Part shown: piece by piece, positions 35,006 to 41,786 of the stretch
Layout: each line of letters starts with the position of its first letter
Numbering within the stretch: the stretch's first letter is position 1
Source of the DNA: Deltaproteobacteria bacterium
Lineage (GTDB): Bacteria > Myxococcota_A > UBA9160 > SMWR01
Assembly (NCBI GenBank): GCA_019310425.1
Contig: JAFDEI010000015.1
Location: 1 to 41,786 of the forward strand
DNA length: 41,786 bases
Direction of reading: 5' to 3'
Notes under the pieces: model-generated
The model's input: the letters and a program-made list of their open reading frames with translations, nothing else
The model's database searches: none
What the model was told of the DNA's origin: nothing
Position numbers and translations under genes: made by a program

Positions 35006-36577
35006 GTGGAATCCCCGGATGTCAATATCGCGAGCTGGATCCGGAAGCACGCAGCCACTTGCGGCAGCCGCCGCGCTCTCGCCGATGCCGACCGGACTCT
35101 AGACTATGCCGCGCTAGACGGCCGCATCTCGCGCTGTGCTGCTGTGCTCGAAGCCCGCGGCATCGGGAGCCGCGATCGGGTCGCCCTACTGCTCGGCAAT
35201 CGAACCGCCTTCGTCGAAGTCGTCATCGCAGCTGCACAGCTTGGCGCAATCACGGTCCCGCTGAACGCCCGCCTCACCGCCTGGGAGATCCACCGACAGC
35301 TCGACGACTGCACACCGAAGCTGCTGGTATACGATCGCGAGCACGCCGACGTTGCCGAAGGCGCTTGCGATGCCGCTCAGTCGCCGCCGGGTTCGCTCCT
35401 ACGCTGCGGCGATGAACCGGATGCCTACGAGGCCGCGCTCGCATCGGTGCAGCCCCGCATCGCCATCGAACGCGTGCACGGGGACCATCCCATGATGATC
35501 CTCTACACCTCGGGTACGACCGGGATTCCGAAGGGTGCACTGCTCCCGCACCGCAAGACGCTCTACAACGGACTCAACGCCGAGCGGTTCTTCCGGCTCG
35601 TGCCCGACGACCACGTGCTCGTGATGCTGCCGCTCTTCCACTCCTTCGGTCTCTCGATCCTCACGCTCCCGGCCCTCCAGGCAGCGGCCTCGGTGACACT
35701 GCAGCCGCGCTTCGATCCGAGCGAGGTCTGGGAGACGGTCGAGCGCGAGTGCATCACCTTTTTTGGCGGCGTACCGACGATGTTCCAACGTCTACTCGAC
35801 ACGCTCGATGCAAGCGAGACTCGGCGCTACGACCTCTCGACGCTTCGATTCCTGTTCACGTCGGGTGCGGCGATTCCGATCGAACGCGTGCGCGACTTCG
35901 AGCGCCATGGGCTGGTACTCAAGCAAGGCTATGGACAGACGGAGACCTCCACGCTGTGCTGCCTCGAAGCGCAGGACGCGCTGCGGAAGGCGGGCAGCGT
36001 GGGTCGCCCCGTTGAACACGCCGAAATTCGTGTCGTCACGGTCCGGAGCCTCGACGAACCCGTCGAGAACTGGACCGACGCCGCGACCGGTGACACGGGG
36101 GAAGTCGTCGTCAAGGGCCCGATCACGATGTTGGGCTACTGGCAGCGGCCCGAGGAGACCGCGGAGACGCTGCGCGGCGAGTGGCTACGCACCCACGACC
36201 TCGCCAGCGTAGACGACGAGGGATTCGTCACACTGGTGGGCCGTGCACGTGACCTGTACATCTCGGGCGGAGAGAACGTCTACCCCGCGGAAGTCGAAGC
36301 GGTCTTCGGTGAGCACTCGGCAGTTCGCGAGATCGCCGTGATCGGAATTCCGGACGAACGCTGGGGGGAGTCGGGCCGGGCCTACGTGGTCTGTGAAACC
36401 GGCCAGGCACTCGACGCCGACGCCCTGCTCGCCTGGGGGCGCGAGCGCCTTGCCGTCTTCAAACTACCGAGCGAGTTCGTCAGCGTGCCCGCACTCCCCC
36501 GGACCGTCTCGGGCAAGGTCCAGAAGCACCTGCTCCCGGGCGCCGAGGACGCCGCCATGCTCCCACCGGAAAGCTAG
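35006..36577 (+). CDS. AMP-forming acyl-CoA ligase
   Basis: Activates a carboxylic acid to its CoA thioester through an acyl-adenylate. 523 residues. P-loop YTSGTTGIPKGA (about 167-178), GYGQTETS (adenine pocket), GEWLRTHDLASVDDEGF with the ribose-binding Asp, GRARDLYISGGENVYPAEVE hinge, and catalytic Lys in PRTVSGKVQKH. The chain specificity cannot be read with confidence. GTG start at 35006. It is divergent from the double-hotdog gene with 91 bp between starts, suggesting shared regulation. Its stop TAG shares the palindrome CTAG with the stop of the convergent DUF47 gene. Confidence 0.94.
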   Translation: MESPDVNIASWIRKHAATCGSRRALADADRTLDYAALDGRISRCAAVLEARGIGSRDRVALLLGNRTAFVEVVIAAAQLGAITVPLNARLTAWEIHRQLDDCTPKLLVYDREHADVAEGACDAAQSPPGSLLRCGDEPDAYEAALASVQPRIAIERVHGDHPMMILYTSGTTGIPKGALLPHRKTLYNGLNAERFFRLVPDDHVLVMLPLFHSFGLSILTLPALQAAASVTLQPRFDPSEVWETVERECITFFGGVPTMFQRLLDTLDASETRRYDLSTLRFLFTSGAAIPIERVRDFERHGLVLKQGYGQTETSTLCCLEAQDALRKAGSVGRPVEHAEIRVVTVRSLDEPVENWTDAATGDTGEVVVKGPITMLGYWQRPEETAETLRGEWLRTHDLASVDDEGFVTLVGRARDLYISGGENVYPAEVEAVFGEHSAVREIAVIGIPDERWGESGRAYVVCETGQALDADALLAWGRERLAVFKLPSEFVSVPALPRTVSGKVQKHLLPGAEDAAMLPPES

Positions 36578-37242
36578 TTCGCGATCAGGACGCGCATGCG
36601 ATTGCCGACTTTTTCGGCGTGGTCCGCCATCCGTGCCACCCAGCCGATCAACTCGTACCAGAAGACCGTACTCACACCGAGTGAATCCTCGATTTCGAAG
36701 AGCTTGCGTTTAACTCGCTCCGCGAGCTCGTCGGTTTCGGTCTCGAGGCCGTTCAGCACCGTGATCAACCCTCTGACGCGTTCGACCTCGCGCCCGGAGA
36801 AACCGGTTTCGACGAGTTCGTCGAGTTCTTGAATCACCTGGCCCGCATGCTCGCAGGTCGCGATCACCTTCCGCACGAGATCGAGCATCGCCTCGGCGAG
36901 CAGCTCGGGAACCACCATCTTGCGCTGATCGACCAGCTCGGCGATGTCCTGGGCGCGATCGGCGATCGAATCCTGCTGATCGAGAATCTCGAGAATGTCG
37001 CGCCGCTCGAATGCCATGAACAAGCGGTTCGGGAGTTTACTGCGAATCTCGTGTTTGATGTCGTCGGCCTGGTGTTCGAGTTCGTCGACCCGCTTGCGAC
37101 GGTCCGGATAAGTCTCCGTCCGGCCGGCCACCATGTCCTCGAACAACGGCAGGACCTCGCGCGCGCAGGCGACCGCCGCCTGCATATGGCGTTGCATCGG
37201 GCGGATCGGAGAAGCACCGAAAAGATTACCGATCAGTGACAT
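36574..37242 (-). CDS. DUF47/PhoU-like phosphate transport accessory protein
   Basis: 222 residues, all-helical PhoU-like fold: RKRVDELEHQADDIKHEI, ERRDILEILDQQDSIADRAQD (in part) with the acidic E/D-x3-D metal-binding pattern, and GWVARMADHAEKVGNRMR. Family members are paired with Pit-type phosphate transporters and are thought to modulate them; here pit ends 12 bp upstream. The gene is cytoplasmic, with no signal or membrane segment. Confidence 0.93.
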   Translation of the reverse strand: MSLIGNLFGASPIRPMQRHMQAAVACAREVLPLFEDMVAGRTETYPDRRKRVDELEHQADDIKHEIRSKLPNRLFMAFERRDILEILDQQDSIADRAQDIAELVDQRKMVVPELLAEAMLDLVRKVIATCEHAGQVIQELDELVETGFSGREVERVRGLITVLNGLETETDELAERVKRKLFEIEDSLGVSTVFWYELIGWVARMADHAEKVGNRMRVLIAN

Positions 37243-37254
37243 GGCGCAGACCTC

Positions 37255-38520
37255 CTAGGGCGAGAGCAGGCCCTTGAAGAAGAAATAGAAGAAGATCGAC
37301 AAGCCCGCTGAGATCGGCAGTGTCGCGATCCAGGACAACAGGATCTTCCCGAAGACGCGCCCATCCAGCGCGCCGATACCGCGCGCGAGCCCGACGCCCA
37401 GCACGGAGCCGACCAAGATGTGCGTCGTCGACACGGGAATGCCAAGTCGCGACGCGAGCACGATCGTCGTCGCTGCGGCGAGTTCCGCAGCAAAGGCCCG
37501 GCTCGGCGTCAGCTCGGTGATGCGTTTGCCGATCGTCTCGATCACACGGTAGCCCATCGTCCCGAGACCGATCACGATGCCGATGCCGCCGACCATCAAC
37601 ATCCATGGTGCGACAGGGGCCTTGCCTGCGAGGTCGACCCCCTGCACGTTGTTCACGACCGTGGCCAGCGGGCCGATCGCATTGGCGACGTCGTTGGAGC
37701 CGTGCGCGAACGCAACCGAGCTCGCGGTCATGATGACCAGCACCGCGAACACACGCTCCACGTCGCGGAAGCGACTCTGCCCCTCCTCGAACGGTTGCGG
37801 CTCGATCCGGACCAGGGCGAAACGCGCGATCAGCGCAGCCACGGCACCCAGGGCCGCCGCCCAGCCAAGCGCTTCGACAAAATCGAGGTCGAGCGCGACG
37901 TGCTTCAGGCCCTTGAACATCGTCACGAGGCCAATCATGAAGACCACCGCAAATACAAAGAATGGGCCGGCCTTCTTGGCGGCGTCCATCGGGTCGTCGC
38001 GGCCCAGCACCGTGTATTGCACGAGGTGGAAGATCCCGAACGCGAGCGTGCCGCCCATGAGCGGTGAAGTCAGCCACGAGGCGACGATCTGCGCCACCTT
38101 GCCCCAATTGACTGCGTCCGCTCCGAGCGAAACCGCGCCGAAACCCACGATCGCGCCGACGATCGAGTGCGTGGTCGAGACCGGCAGGCCGAGCCGAGTC
38201 GCCCCGAGTAGCAACGTCGCAGCGGATGCGAGCGCGGCCAACATCCCGTAGGTCAGCAGCTCGGGGTTCGCCGCGAACTCGGTGGTATCAAGGATGCCCT
38301 TGCGGACCGTATCGGTCACGTGCCCACCGGCCAGGAATGCGCCCGTGAACTCGAATACACCCGCGATGATGATCGCCCGGCGGATCGTCAGGGATCCCGA
38401 ACCGACGCTCGTCCCCATCGCATTCGCGACGTCATTGGCCCCGATTCCCCAGGCCATGTAGAAGGCGAGCGCGCCCGCAATCCATATGATGGGGGAAATC
38501 CCCAGCAGTGTTGCTTCCAA
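37255..38520 (-). CDS. pit: Inorganic phosphate transporter, Pit family
   Basis: Low-affinity phosphate (metal-phosphate) symporter of the inner membrane. 421 residues, about ten helices in an inverted repeat: the N-terminal signature GANDVANAMGTSVGSGSLT and C-terminal HGSNDVANAIGPLA are the two Pit motifs, with GLPVSTTHSIVGAIVG and GIPVSTTHILVGSVLG the matching paired loops. A cytoplasmic linker at about 185-260 includes a Glu/Gln-rich segment. The start is TTG at 38520, chosen for the G-rich stretch just upstream and a normal N-terminus (EATLLGISPIIWIAG). It is followed by its DUF47 partner. Confidence 0.93.
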   Translation of the reverse strand: MEATLLGISPIIWIAGALAFYMAWGIGANDVANAMGTSVGSGSLTIRRAIIIAGVFEFTGAFLAGGHVTDTVRKGILDTTEFAANPELLTYGMLAALASAATLLLGATRLGLPVSTTHSIVGAIVGFGAVSLGADAVNWGKVAQIVASWLTSPLMGGTLAFGIFHLVQYTVLGRDDPMDAAKKAGPFFVFAVVFMIGLVTMFKGLKHVALDLDFVEALGWAAALGAVAALIARFALVRIEPQPFEEGQSRFRDVERVFAVLVIMTASSVAFAHGSNDVANAIGPLATVVNNVQGVDLAGKAPVAPWMLMVGGIGIVIGLGTMGYRVIETIGKRITELTPSRAFAAELAAATTIVLASRLGIPVSTTHILVGSVLGVGLARGIGALDGRVFGKILLSWIATLPISAGLSIFFYFFFKGLLSP

Positions 38521-38996
38521 GTGGCACACCCCCCACCACGGTGACAAATGCTTTGCGAGATTGTTACCGAATCGACGCGACGCCGTTAACGGGTCCCCGG
38601 TGAATCTCGGCGCTTTTTCGGACTCGAAAAGCGGTTCCCCAGGGGACTTTCGGCATCGGAACCCCCTCTGGCGATCACCCGGAAAGTATTCCCATCATTT
38701 TCGAGAAACCGTGACACCCAGCCGAGCTTCACCTCCACATCCCTTTTGAGAACCAAATATCCCCTTCCCAGGGAGGCCCGAGAAAGCAACAGCTGACTCG
38801 GGCTCTTCCTGTTTCTGGAGCCCGCTGCCCAATCGACACCATCGAGCCGGCCCCAACGCCCCTCGACAACCGTCAACACCCGGGTGCTCCCTCGAACCGA
38901 GCCGCTGCCGAAGCCGCAGCGGATGCTGTTCTGCACGGCGACGCGGAAACCGGCCGCATAGCGGCCAGAATGCAGAATGTCTCGCCGAGCGCAGCC
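38521..38996 (-). other. 476-bp non-coding region with several hairpins between MAPEG gene and pit
   Basis: No convincing gene. A 116-codon open frame on the minus strand (38586-38936) has no recognisable domain. The region is less GC-rich than its neighbours and holds inverted repeats: CGCTTTT/AAAAGCG (38611-38633), CCGCTGC/GCAGCGG (38902-38922), and three 7-nt arms GCCCGAG (38776-38782), CTCGGGCTC (38797-38805) and GAGCCCG (38818-38824) in which the middle arm can pair with either outer arm but not both. It would form the leader of pit if transcription enters from upstream. Confidence 0.4.
38952..38966 (-). terminator. Candidate terminator after the MAPEG gene
   Basis: Perfect 6-bp stem GGCCGC/GCGGCC with a 3-nt loop, 30 nt downstream of the MAPEG stop codon. 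On the minus strand it is followed by GGTTTCC, only a weak T-run, so Rho-independent activity is uncertain. Confidence 0.35.
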
Positions 38997-39443
38997 TCAA
39001 TGGCTGAATCCCCAGAGCAGCATCTGCCCCAACATGACGAGCACGCACAGCTCGCCCAGTAGGAAACTCAACGACCGCCAGGGCTGCGCAGCGAGAAAGT
39101 AACAGACCGAGAACAGCGTACGGAACACCGTGAACCCGATGAAGAGCCCACTCGCAGTCGAAGCCGACGGATCCGTAAGCAGGTAGGGGAGCCCGATCGC
39201 CAGGAAGGGCAGCGTGCTTTCCAGATCATTGCGGTGGGCGCGCAAACCGCGCGCAACCACGGGATCCTCCTGCATCGATTCCGCCTTGCTCGAGCGGAAT
39301 GTCTTGACGTCCTCCGGGTTGAGGACCGCTTCGCGTTTGATTCGGATGAAGCCGGTGATGTGACCGACAATGAGCATCTTCAACACGAGCAGAGCGGCAC
39401 AGATTGCGAAGACGTTGAATGCGGGGTGTAGGGTAAATTCCAT
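38997..39443 (-). CDS. MAPEG-family membrane protein
   Basis: 148 residues, four predicted membrane helices (about 8-27, 76-92, 96-116 and 122-144). GLRAHRNDLESTLPFLAIGL is the MAPEG signature (Arg and Asn-Asp-Glu contact glutathione in MGST1 and mPGES-1), and TVFRTLFSVCYFLAAQPWRS carries the second conserved Arg and Tyr. Such bacterial proteins act on glutathione and lipophilic electrophiles or hydroperoxides; the substrate is unknown. The ATG follows AGGAGG. Confidence 0.88.
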   Translation of the reverse strand: MEFTLHPAFNVFAICAALLVLKMLIVGHITGFIRIKREAVLNPEDVKTFRSSKAESMQEDPVVARGLRAHRNDLESTLPFLAIGLPYLLTDPSASTASGLFIGFTVFRTLFSVCYFLAAQPWRSLSFLLGELCVLVMLGQMLLWGFSH

Positions 39444-39478
39444 TCTGTCGGATCCTCCTGGTTGCGCTTCGGCCGTCG

Positions 39479-39526
39479 TGCGACCAGAGCTTTCGCGTCG
39501 TCACGGGAAACACCTGGTGTTTCCGG
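39479..39526 (-). repeat. Two-hairpin 3-prime UTR repeat element, copy 2
   Basis: Reverse-oriented copy of the element at 25230-25277. Read on the minus strand it starts 3 nt after the stop of the acyl-CoA ligase gene: GGAAACAC (39524-39517), loop CAG, GTGTTTCC (39513-39506), then CGTGACGACGCGAAAGC (39505-39489), variable TCT, and GGTCGCA (39485-39479). All differences from copy 1 fall in the loop (2 of 3 positions) and the TCT/ATC triplet. Both copies have the same orientation relative to the gene just ended. Confidence 0.85.
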
Positions 39527-39529
39527 CTG

Positions 39530-41092
39530 TTAGATTCGACGGCCGCTCGCCGCCCAGTACGGGTCACGCAGCAGCCGCTTATAGAGCTTACCGGTCGGGT
39601 GGCGCGGCAGCTTGGCCTCGAAGTCGATCGAGCGCGGAGCCTTGTAGCCGGCGAGGTGCTCGCGACAATGAGCGATCAATTCTGCGGCGAGTTCATTTCC
39701 GGGCTCGCACCCCTGGACGAGCTCGACCGCAGCCTTCACCTCTTCGCCCATTTCGCTGTGCGGGACCCCGAAAACCGCCGCGTCCGCAACCGCCGGATGG
39801 CTGACCAGCACACCCTCGATTTCGGCCGGGTAGATGTTCACACCACCCGAGATCACCATGTCGATCTTGCGGTCGCTCATGAATAGATGGTCGTCTTCGT
39901 CGAGGTAACCGATATCGCCGAAAGTGAAGATGCCCGGCTCGAGGTGAGCAGCGGCCGTCTTCTCCGGGTCCTTGTGGTACTCGAAGTCGCTGCCGCGCTT
40001 GTTGCGGAAATAGAGCTGACCCTCCTCGCCCACCCCCGCGCGCGAGCCGTCTTCGCGTACCACGATCGCCTCGATGTGATCGAGTGGCTTTCCCAGGCTA
40101 CCCGGCTTCGCGAGCCAATCCTCGGCCCCGATCGCGCTGATGATCGCACCCTCGGTTGCACCGTAGTACTCCATCACGATCGGACCGAACCAGTCGATCA
40201 TCTGCCGCTTCACCTGAGGCGGGCATGGTGCTGCACCGTGGAGCACCAGAACCAGGCTCGAACCATCGAATTCGGCACGCACGCTCGGGTCGACGTCGAG
40301 CAACCGGATGAACTGGGTCGGAACCAGGTGCACGTTCGTGATCCGATGACGGTCGATCAGCTCGAGCGTTTCCGCGGCGTCGAACTTGTGGCGCATCACC
40401 ACCGAGTTGCCACTGAGCATCGGCAGGTACGAGAACGCCCACTGCGCGGAGTGGTAGACCGGGCCCTCGAGAAGTGTCGTGCCACCTTCGGGAATTCCGA
40501 GCATGCCGATGATCGCGGCTCCGACGAGCTTCATCGCGGCCACGGGAGCATCGGGCGGCAACAGCGAACTCACGACGCCCTTCGGTCGGCCCGTGGTGCC
40601 GGAGGTGTAGAACATGGGACCGCCCAGCTTCTGGTCGGCCGGCTCGTCCGGGGAGGCTGCCGCGAGCACCGCCTCGTAGTCGGCGAATCCGTCCGGAGCG
40701 GGCCCGCCGAAGACCACCCGCAGCGCAAGCTCGGGTGCATCGGCTCGAGCCATGGTTTCCGCTGCGAGGTCGTCGAAACGAGCATCGACGAGCAACGCGC
40801 GCGAGTCCGAGTTGGCGAGTACGTAGGCGAGCTCCTCGGCCACCCAGTGCCAGTTGACCGGAACGAATTTCCAGCCGCCGTGGCTCGCAGCCGCCATCGC
40901 CTCGAAGGCCTCGCGGCGGTTGCCCGCAACGAGGGAGAAGGTATCCCCTGCCTCGAGGCCCGCAGCGCGCAACGCGTTTACGAGACGGTTGGTCCGATCG
41001 TCGAATTGCGCCCAGGTGGTTTCTCCGAATTCGTCGCAGAGCGCGACTTCGTCACCGTGGTCTGCGGCATAGCCGCGAAAGATGTCCGACAT
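39530..41092 (-). CDS. AMP-forming acyl-CoA ligase, second
   Basis: 520 residues from ATG 41092, which has GGAG about 8 nt upstream; the frame is open to 41200 but the extra sequence is not homologous. Motifs: FYTSGTTGRPKGVV, EYYGATEGAI (adenine pocket), FTFGDIGYLDEDDHLFMSDR with the ribose Asp, DMVISGGVNIYPAEIEG hinge, and the catalytic Lys in LPRHPTGKLYKR. It is distinct from the ligase at 35006-36577 and is of the type annotated as fatty-acid or steroid-acid CoA ligase in actinobacteria-like catabolic genomes. Specificity unknown. The repeat element follows 3 nt after its TAA stop. Confidence 0.93.
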   Translation of the reverse strand: MSDIFRGYAADHGDEVALCDEFGETTWAQFDDRTNRLVNALRAAGLEAGDTFSLVAGNRREAFEAMAAASHGGWKFVPVNWHWVAEELAYVLANSDSRALLVDARFDDLAAETMARADAPELALRVVFGGPAPDGFADYEAVLAAASPDEPADQKLGGPMFYTSGTTGRPKGVVSSLLPPDAPVAAMKLVGAAIIGMLGIPEGGTTLLEGPVYHSAQWAFSYLPMLSGNSVVMRHKFDAAETLELIDRHRITNVHLVPTQFIRLLDVDPSVRAEFDGSSLVLVLHGAAPCPPQVKRQMIDWFGPIVMEYYGATEGAIISAIGAEDWLAKPGSLGKPLDHIEAIVVREDGSRAGVGEEGQLYFRNKRGSDFEYHKDPEKTAAAHLEPGIFTFGDIGYLDEDDHLFMSDRKIDMVISGGVNIYPAEIEGVLVSHPAVADAAVFGVPHSEMGEEVKAAVELVQGCEPGNELAAELIAHCREHLAGYKAPRSIDFEAKLPRHPTGKLYKRLLRDPYWAASGRRI

Positions 41093-41459
41093 GCGAGTCG
41101 CTCCGAATCGAAGTCCCGCCGCAACATCGCATATCCGGGTCGCAGGCGGGAGAGGTTTCGGGCCGCCGACCGCCGGCAGATCCGAGCGAAATCGGACCAC
41201 CGGGAACGAATCTACCCCGCGCCGGCAGCCGCTCGAGATCCAACCACTTGGAGTGGACCGTTGGTGGGGACGGATGACATCGGCAACTCATACGCAGCAA
41301 TGTTTCGGATTTCGTCGGCGGAACGGCGGGCTTCCGCTTCCTGCGCTCGCATCTCAGTCCGACAAGCCCGAGCCCTGTAACTGAATTGGCTGTACGACCC
41401 CGAATCGGCAAGCAAACGGCAGCTTCAAGGCCGTAGCCGGCGGGGACGATATCGACTGG
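41093..41459. other. 367-bp divergent intergenic region
   Basis: Lies between the acyl-CoA ligase (minus) and the lipoprotein gene (plus) and should hold both promoters. I see no clear -35/-10 pair, strong hairpin or small gene. Open frames through it on either strand are Arg/Pro-rich and unlike any family I know. Confidence 0.5.
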
Positions 41460-41786
41460 ATGCAGCTGGATTTCGTGCATCCTTGGATCGGAATCGGGGC
41501 GATCACTCTCGCCTTGATGTTACCCGCCTGCGCCGAAGAGCCGCCGCCCTCCGCCACCGGCCCGGCTGCGGCCCAGGTATCCGGCAACCCCGGCAATGCC
41601 GGCAACCGTCCGGCCCAGATAACCAGCGTCCGGTTCGAACCAGCGGAGCCCATGGCCGACGAGGCCGTGCGGGCGGTCGTGAAAGCCTCGGATCCGGACG
41701 GCGACCCGGTGAAGCTCATCTATGCATGGGAGGTGGCCGGCCGTGCGGTCGGCCGGGGCACCCAGCGCCTGGTCCTCGACGGCGCC
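41460..41786 (+). CDS. Predicted lipoprotein with Ig/cadherin-like repeat (cut by window edge)
   Basis: 109 codons are visible. A hydrophobic stretch (IGIGAITLALMLPA) ends in the lipobox LPAC, with Cys24 the expected lipidation site. A low-complexity linker rich in Pro, Ala, Gly and Asn (EEPPPSATGPAAAQ, NPGNAGN) is followed by FEPAEPMADEAVRAVVKASD and then DPDGDPVKLIYAWEVAGR, the start of a DPDGD-type Ig/cadherin-like beta domain common in surface proteins. Probably an outer-membrane or periplasmic lipoprotein; total length unknown. The ATG has only a weak G-rich site upstream. Confidence 0.8.
   Translation, partial: MQLDFVHPWIGIGAITLALMLPACAEEPPPSATGPAAAQVSGNPGNAGNRPAQITSVRFEPAEPMADEAVRAVVKASDPDGDPVKLIYAWEVAGRAVGRGTQRLVLDGA

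Noticed and set aside
38586-38936. 116-codon open frame on the minus strand upstream of pit
   Set aside because: No ribosome binding site, no recognisable domain; kept only as part of the non-coding region.
41052-41480. 142-codon open frame on the minus strand near the right edge
   Set aside because: Low-complexity Pro/Arg/Cys product overlapping the ligase start and the lipoprotein start on the other strand.

Overview
The window is GC-rich, almost fully coding chromosomal DNA from an aerobic bacterium. The order tilS-ftsH-folP-cdaA-ybbR-glmM-pdxJ-nnr-tsaE-lysC is, to my knowledge, a layout typical of deltaproteobacterial lineages (Myxococcota, Desulfobacterota, Binatota-like). A caa3/aa3-type oxidase, B12-dependent acyl-CoA mutases, acyl-CoA ligases and a luciferase-like F420/flavin oxidoreductase point to an aerobe with broad acyl-CoA metabolism. 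I see no tRNA, rRNA, CRISPR array, insertion sequence or prophage.

Layout. (1) 1-6.8 kb, minus strand: a C4 acyl-CoA module. A thiolase and a 3-hydroxyacyl-CoA dehydrogenase form one pair; a MerR regulator, the fused isobutyryl-CoA mutase IcmF and a methylmalonyl-CoA mutase (cut by the left edge) follow. (2) 7.0-23.6 kb, minus strand: a run of 17 housekeeping genes from tilS to era, mostly with 1-10 bp overlaps or gaps of about 30 bp or less (145 bp after tilS). It covers tRNA modification (tilS, tsaE, mnmA with its cysteine desulfurase), proteolysis (ftsH), folate (folP), c-di-AMP (cdaA, ybbR), cell wall (glmM), a PdxJ homologue, metabolite repair (nnr), aspartate kinase, a ComEA-like protein, a YihY membrane protein, and rnc-era. 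(3) 23.7-25.2 kb, plus strand: a ThDP-dependent enzyme, followed by a repeated two-hairpin element. (4) 25.3-30.3 kb, minus strand: a full cytochrome oxidase operon (diheme cytochrome c, a 34-residue membrane protein, CoxII, CoxI, CoxIII, CoxIV, a second CoxIII, and an 83-residue CAVCF protein). (5) 30.6-36.6 kb: lemA with a DUF2207 protein, an LLM oxidoreductase, a convergent double-hotdog protein, and an acyl-CoA ligase. (6) 36.6-41.1 kb, minus strand: a phosphate transporter with its DUF47 partner, a MAPEG protein and a second acyl-CoA ligase. (7) Right edge, plus strand: the start of a lipoprotein.

Most worth a second look: a 48-nt element present twice, each copy starting a few bases after a stop codon in the same orientation, with differences limited to a hairpin loop and a bulge; a PdxJ homologue in the right syntenic slot that lacks most catalytic residues, with acpS absent beside it; a CoxI without the K-channel lysine; and two likely frameshifts (DUF2207 at a G9 tract, and the nnr/tsaE junction) that could be assembly errors or real.

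All assignments come from reading translated sequence against remembered family motifs. No database search was run.
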